From Planctomycetota bacterium (lineage in GTDB: Bacteria; Planctomycetota; UBA1135; GCA-002686595), in contig JAJDES010000255.1 of the NCBI GenBank assembly GCA_029259675.1, positions 1 to 8,811 of the forward strand: a stretch of 8,811 nucleotides of DNA. The letters are read 5' to 3'. This document shows positions 6,973 through 8,811 of the stretch, piece after piece. The notes beneath the pieces are model-generated. The model saw only the letters and a program-made list of their open reading frames with translations, had not been told where the DNA came from and did not search any database. Positions within the stretch are counted from its first letter, which is position 1; each line of letters opens with the position of its first letter. A program made the translations under genes and the position numbers.

Positions 6973-6988
6973 CTACAGATTCTGTAGT
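6972..6988. promoter_or_regulatory. Perfect 17-bp palindrome, candidate HxlR operator
   Basis: ACTACAGATTCTGTAGT has perfect 8-base arms around a single central base. Its end shares a base with the TTGACC hexamer of the candidate regulator promoter. It lies 34 bases upstream of the regulator start and 79 bases upstream of the monooxygenase start. HxlR proteins bind as dimers to short palindromes in or next to their promoters, so autoregulation and control of the divergent gene are likely. An arm match of this length alone could arise by chance once in a window this size; the position carries the argument. Confidence 0.65.
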
Positions 6989-7023
6989 AGACCGCCGCCC
7001 CGACCCAAGCGACGATGCAGGCA

Positions 7024-7039
7024 CCTTGGACTCCCAAGG
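7024..7039. promoter_or_regulatory. Inverted repeat in the monooxygenase leader
   Basis: CCTTGG and CCAAGG (6-base arms, 4-base centre ACTC) lie 28-44 bases upstream of the monooxygenase start, just before its ribosome binding site. It could be a second operator half-set or a small leader hairpin. Six-base arms are common by chance. Confidence 0.3.
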
Positions 7040-7056
7040 CCAATCCCGTTCGATCT

Positions 7057-7063
7057 AGGAGGT
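7057..7063 (+). promoter_or_regulatory. Strong ribosome binding site of the monooxygenase gene
   Basis: AGGAGGT, a full Shine-Dalgarno match, is followed by AGCG and the ATG at 7068. It fixes the start and predicts efficient translation, in contrast to the divergent regulator, which has no visible Shine-Dalgarno. Confidence 0.85.
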
Positions 7064-7067
7064 AGCG

Positions 7068-8225
7068 ATGTCGCCCAAATCCCAAAGCACAACATTCGAT
7101 GCCCTCGAGGCGGCACAAGCCATCTCCGAAGAGCTAAGAGAGAACGCGCCCTACGGCGAAGAGAAGGGACAGCTCGCGCCGGCGTCAGTCGAAGCTTTGG
7201 CTCGATCGGGCATGCTCAGCCTTTGGCGTCCGAGCAGTCTCGGTGGCCATGAATGCGATCCCGTTTCCTACGCCCTGGCTGCAGAGGAAGTTGCGAAAGC
7301 GGATACGGCAGCCGCTTGGCTAATGCACGGTGTCTCCGCAACTTGGTTCGACTTCAGGCTCGCTCAACCGAAACTTGTGGACGAAGTGCTCGCAAGCTCC
7401 TCCGTTCCGATCTTGTGCGAGACATTCAACAAGCCCATGAAGGCCGTCGCCACTGAGGATGGGTACATCGTCACCGGCGCGACGCCCTTCGCCAGCGGAT
7501 GCAAGCTCGCGGATTGGATCGGTCACACCGCAATTGCGGACGGGCGCTTCCTGCTCGTCTACCATCCCCGTGAAGCGCTCGAGATAAAGCCCGATTGGGA
7601 CAGCCTCGGCTTGCGCGGCACGGCCAGCAACACGATCGTAGCCCAGGATGCATTCGTGCCCAGCCACCGGGCAATCGACCTCACGGCTCCGGTCGAGAGG
7701 ACGTCGCGCTTTGACGGCAACCTATATCGAATGCCCGAAGGCATCGTTCCCGTGGCTGTGGCCGCGACAAGTCTCGGCGCCCTGCGACTGGCCTTGGACA
7801 CGACTAGCGAGATCGCGGAAAGAAAAACGCCCTTTGCATCGAACACGACGCTCAAGCACCGGCCCTTGGCGCAACTCCACTTCGGCCGCGCCCTGGCGCA
7901 CTATGGAGCGGCGCGCGCTTACTTGCACACGACGGTCGGGCGGGCATTCGAACAGGCGTCACGCGGCGAGACCTTCGACATGCGGCAGAAGGCCGACTTG
8001 TTCCTGGCCTTCGCGCACACTCAGCAAGAGTGCGCTAACGCCGTAAGGCTGCTCGCAAAGGCCACCGGCACTTCATCAATCTACAAAGGCAACGCGATCG
8101 AGCGCGCCCTACGCGACGCGGATGTCATTTCGCACCACGCCTTCGGTGCGGAGGGTAGGTTCGCATCTGCGGCACAGTCCTACTGGAATCTCGATGTCGA
8201 CTTCCCGCTTCTCGCCATGGATTGA
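7068..8225 (+). CDS. Acyl-CoA-dehydrogenase-fold flavin monooxygenase (HsaA/HpaB-type, group D)
   Basis: The 385-residue product has the three-part acyl-CoA dehydrogenase layout. The helical N-terminus carries LWRPSSLGGHECDP (52-65) and AAEEVAKADTAAAW (71-84). The middle beta domain carries ASGCKLADWIGHTAI (142-156) and DSLGLRGTASNTIVAQDAFVPSHR (178-201). The helical C-terminus carries SSIYKGNAIERALRDADVISHHAFG (336-360). ASGCKLADW and RALRDADVISHH fit the group of two-component, FMNH2- or FADH2-dependent monooxygenases (HsaA, HpaB/C2, DszC type) better than true dehydrogenases. These use reduced flavin supplied by a separate reductase to hydroxylate aromatic or polycyclic rings. No reductase gene lies in the window, so it must come from elsewhere. 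The substrate is unknown. Control by the divergent HxlR-SCP2 regulator is inferred from the shared promoter region and palindrome. Confidence 0.87.
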   Translation: MSPKSQSTTFDALEAAQAISEELRENAPYGEEKGQLAPASVEALARSGMLSLWRPSSLGGHECDPVSYALAAEEVAKADTAAAWLMHGVSATWFDFRLAQPKLVDEVLASSSVPILCETFNKPMKAVATEDGYIVTGATPFASGCKLADWIGHTAIADGRFLLVYHPREALEIKPDWDSLGLRGTASNTIVAQDAFVPSHRAIDLTAPVERTSRFDGNLYRMPEGIVPVAVAATSLGALRLALDTTSEIAERKTPFASNTTLKHRPLAQLHFGRALAHYGAARAYLHTTVGRAFEQASRGETFDMRQKADLFLAFAHTQQECANAVRLLAKATGTSSIYKGNAIERALRDADVISHHAFGAEGRFASAAQSYWNLDVDFPLLAMD

Positions 8226-8230
8226 GCTCG

Positions 8231-8248
8231 AGGGGCTGCCCTTTTTTT
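8231..8248 (+). terminator. Possible short terminator after the monooxygenase gene
   Basis: AGGG-GCTG-CCCT (8231-8242) is a 4-base-pair stem running directly into seven Ts (8242-8248), 5 bases after the stop codon. The T-run is good but the stem is short. It lies in the 50-base gap between two convergent genes, where a terminator would be expected. Confidence 0.45.
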
Positions 8249-8275
8249 CAAAGGCCCAAGGCCGCGACATCCGAC

Positions 8276-8811
8276 CTACAAGATTAGGAATGATTCCTGT
8301 TCTGCTAGTGACCTGATTTGGAGTCCCGCATCCGTCTGAGTCACGATTAGTTCTCCCCCGAAGGGATCGGGAAGCGGGCTGGCCTTGCCCGCAATGGCGA
8401 AATCCAAGGCGATGCGTGTGAGACGCAGCTTCATCAGCACCTTGCGGTGGCCAGACTCCAAGCCAATCTGCTTTCCACCAAAGGTGTAGAGGAACGGGTT
8501 GTTCAAGCCTCTTGATTCTTGATCCAAGCTTTCCCACTCGTCACGCAATTCATCCCAAGGCAACCGTCCCGCCGATTCGTAGCGACCAAGCCAATCGTTT
8601 GCTTCTTCAAACTCGGCAAGCACCGTAGCTCGCTCTGAACAAACGTCTTCCCAGGAGGAATTGAGAGGTCCGCAAACCTCCGCAAGACTGCGACCTTCTT
8701 TTGAGGCCTTTACGATACTGCGGATCAAGAGTGCATGCTCCGCTTCCTGCAAGAGATCGGTTTGGGGGAAATGGGTGTCTAGCTGTTCGAGTGCTACTTG
8801 CAACTTTTGAA
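8276..8811 (-). CDS. Unrecognised protein, C-terminal fragment
   Basis: The reading frame is open to the right edge, and 177 residues plus a TAG stop are visible. I do not recognise a named family. The visible part is rich in Glu and Leu and mostly helical by eye (LQEAEHALLIRSIVKASKEG, then LAEFEEANDWLGRYES). Near the end comes a helix LRLTRIALDFAIAGK, followed by SPLPDPFGGELIV. A long helix of this kind followed by a DPF-G-E-L turn and a short beta hairpin resembles the tail of proteins common in planctomycetes and of some pseudopilin-like proteins. That likeness is weak and gives no function. The apparent start at 8803 is a TTG in an open frame, so the true start is most likely outside the window. 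Confidence 0.7.
   Translation of the reverse strand, partial: QKLQVALEQLDTHFPQTDLLQEAEHALLIRSIVKASKEGRSLAEVCGPLNSSWEDVCSERATVLAEFEEANDWLGRYESAGRLPWDELRDEWESLDQESRGLNNPFLYTFGGKQIGLESGHRKVLMKLRLTRIALDFAIAGKASPLPDPFGGELIVTQTDAGLQIRSLAEQESFLIL

Noticed and set aside
6938..7024. GTG start at 7024 for the HxlR regulator
   Set aside because: The 29 extra residues precede the canonical HxlR start and would make the palindrome and promoter-like hexamers coding. The GTG also lacks a good ribosome binding site.

Overview
The window looks like a bacterial chromosome segment, GC-rich by eye, with six genes and unusually roomy intergenic spaces (about 450, 540 and 425 bases between same-strand genes). No rRNA, tRNA, CRISPR, insertion sequence or phage gene is visible. 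The lineage is uncertain. The large secreted FG-GAP protein, with its Gly/Pro-rich beta C-terminal domain, and the right-edge fragment with a DPFGGEL tail resemble proteins I associate with Planctomycetota. That is an impression from family resemblance and not a proof.

Layout from left to right. (1) 1-323, minus: the N-terminal part of a membrane-anchored SRPBCC (START-like) protein, cut by the window edge. (2) 324-771: a gene-free stretch ending in a strong hairpin (687-723) suited to terminating katG. (3) 772-3066, minus: a complete bifunctional catalase-peroxidase, KatG, with an N-terminal signal peptide that predicts a periplasmic enzyme. (4) 3067-3607: a gene-free leader or promoter region with several GC-rich inverted repeats. 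(5) 3608-5785, minus: a secreted protein of 725 residues with seven Asp-rich FG-GAP/VCBS calcium-binding motifs, an Ig-like segment and a C-terminal beta domain. (6) 5786-6211: gene-free, with a perfect 3 x 12-bp tandem repeat just beyond the stop of the next gene. (7) 6212-6937, minus: an HxlR-type winged-helix regulator fused to an SCP2-like lipid-binding domain. (8) 7068-8225, plus: an acyl-CoA-dehydrogenase-fold flavin monooxygenase (HsaA/HpaB-type group D), divergent from the regulator. (9) 8276-8811, minus: the C-terminal part of an unrecognised protein running off the right edge.

The best candidate functional unit is the divergent pair (7)/(8). A regulator carrying a hydrophobic-ligand-binding domain faces a flavin monooxygenase of the type that hydroxylates aromatic or steroid-derived rings. 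Between them lies a perfect 17-bp palindrome (6972-6988) abutting a TTGACC -35-like hexamer. This suggests a self-contained, ligand-controlled detoxification or catabolic module. The left three genes all encode proteins predicted to be exported or membrane-anchored. Two of them share a 19-base near-identical element (18/19) just upstream of their start codons.
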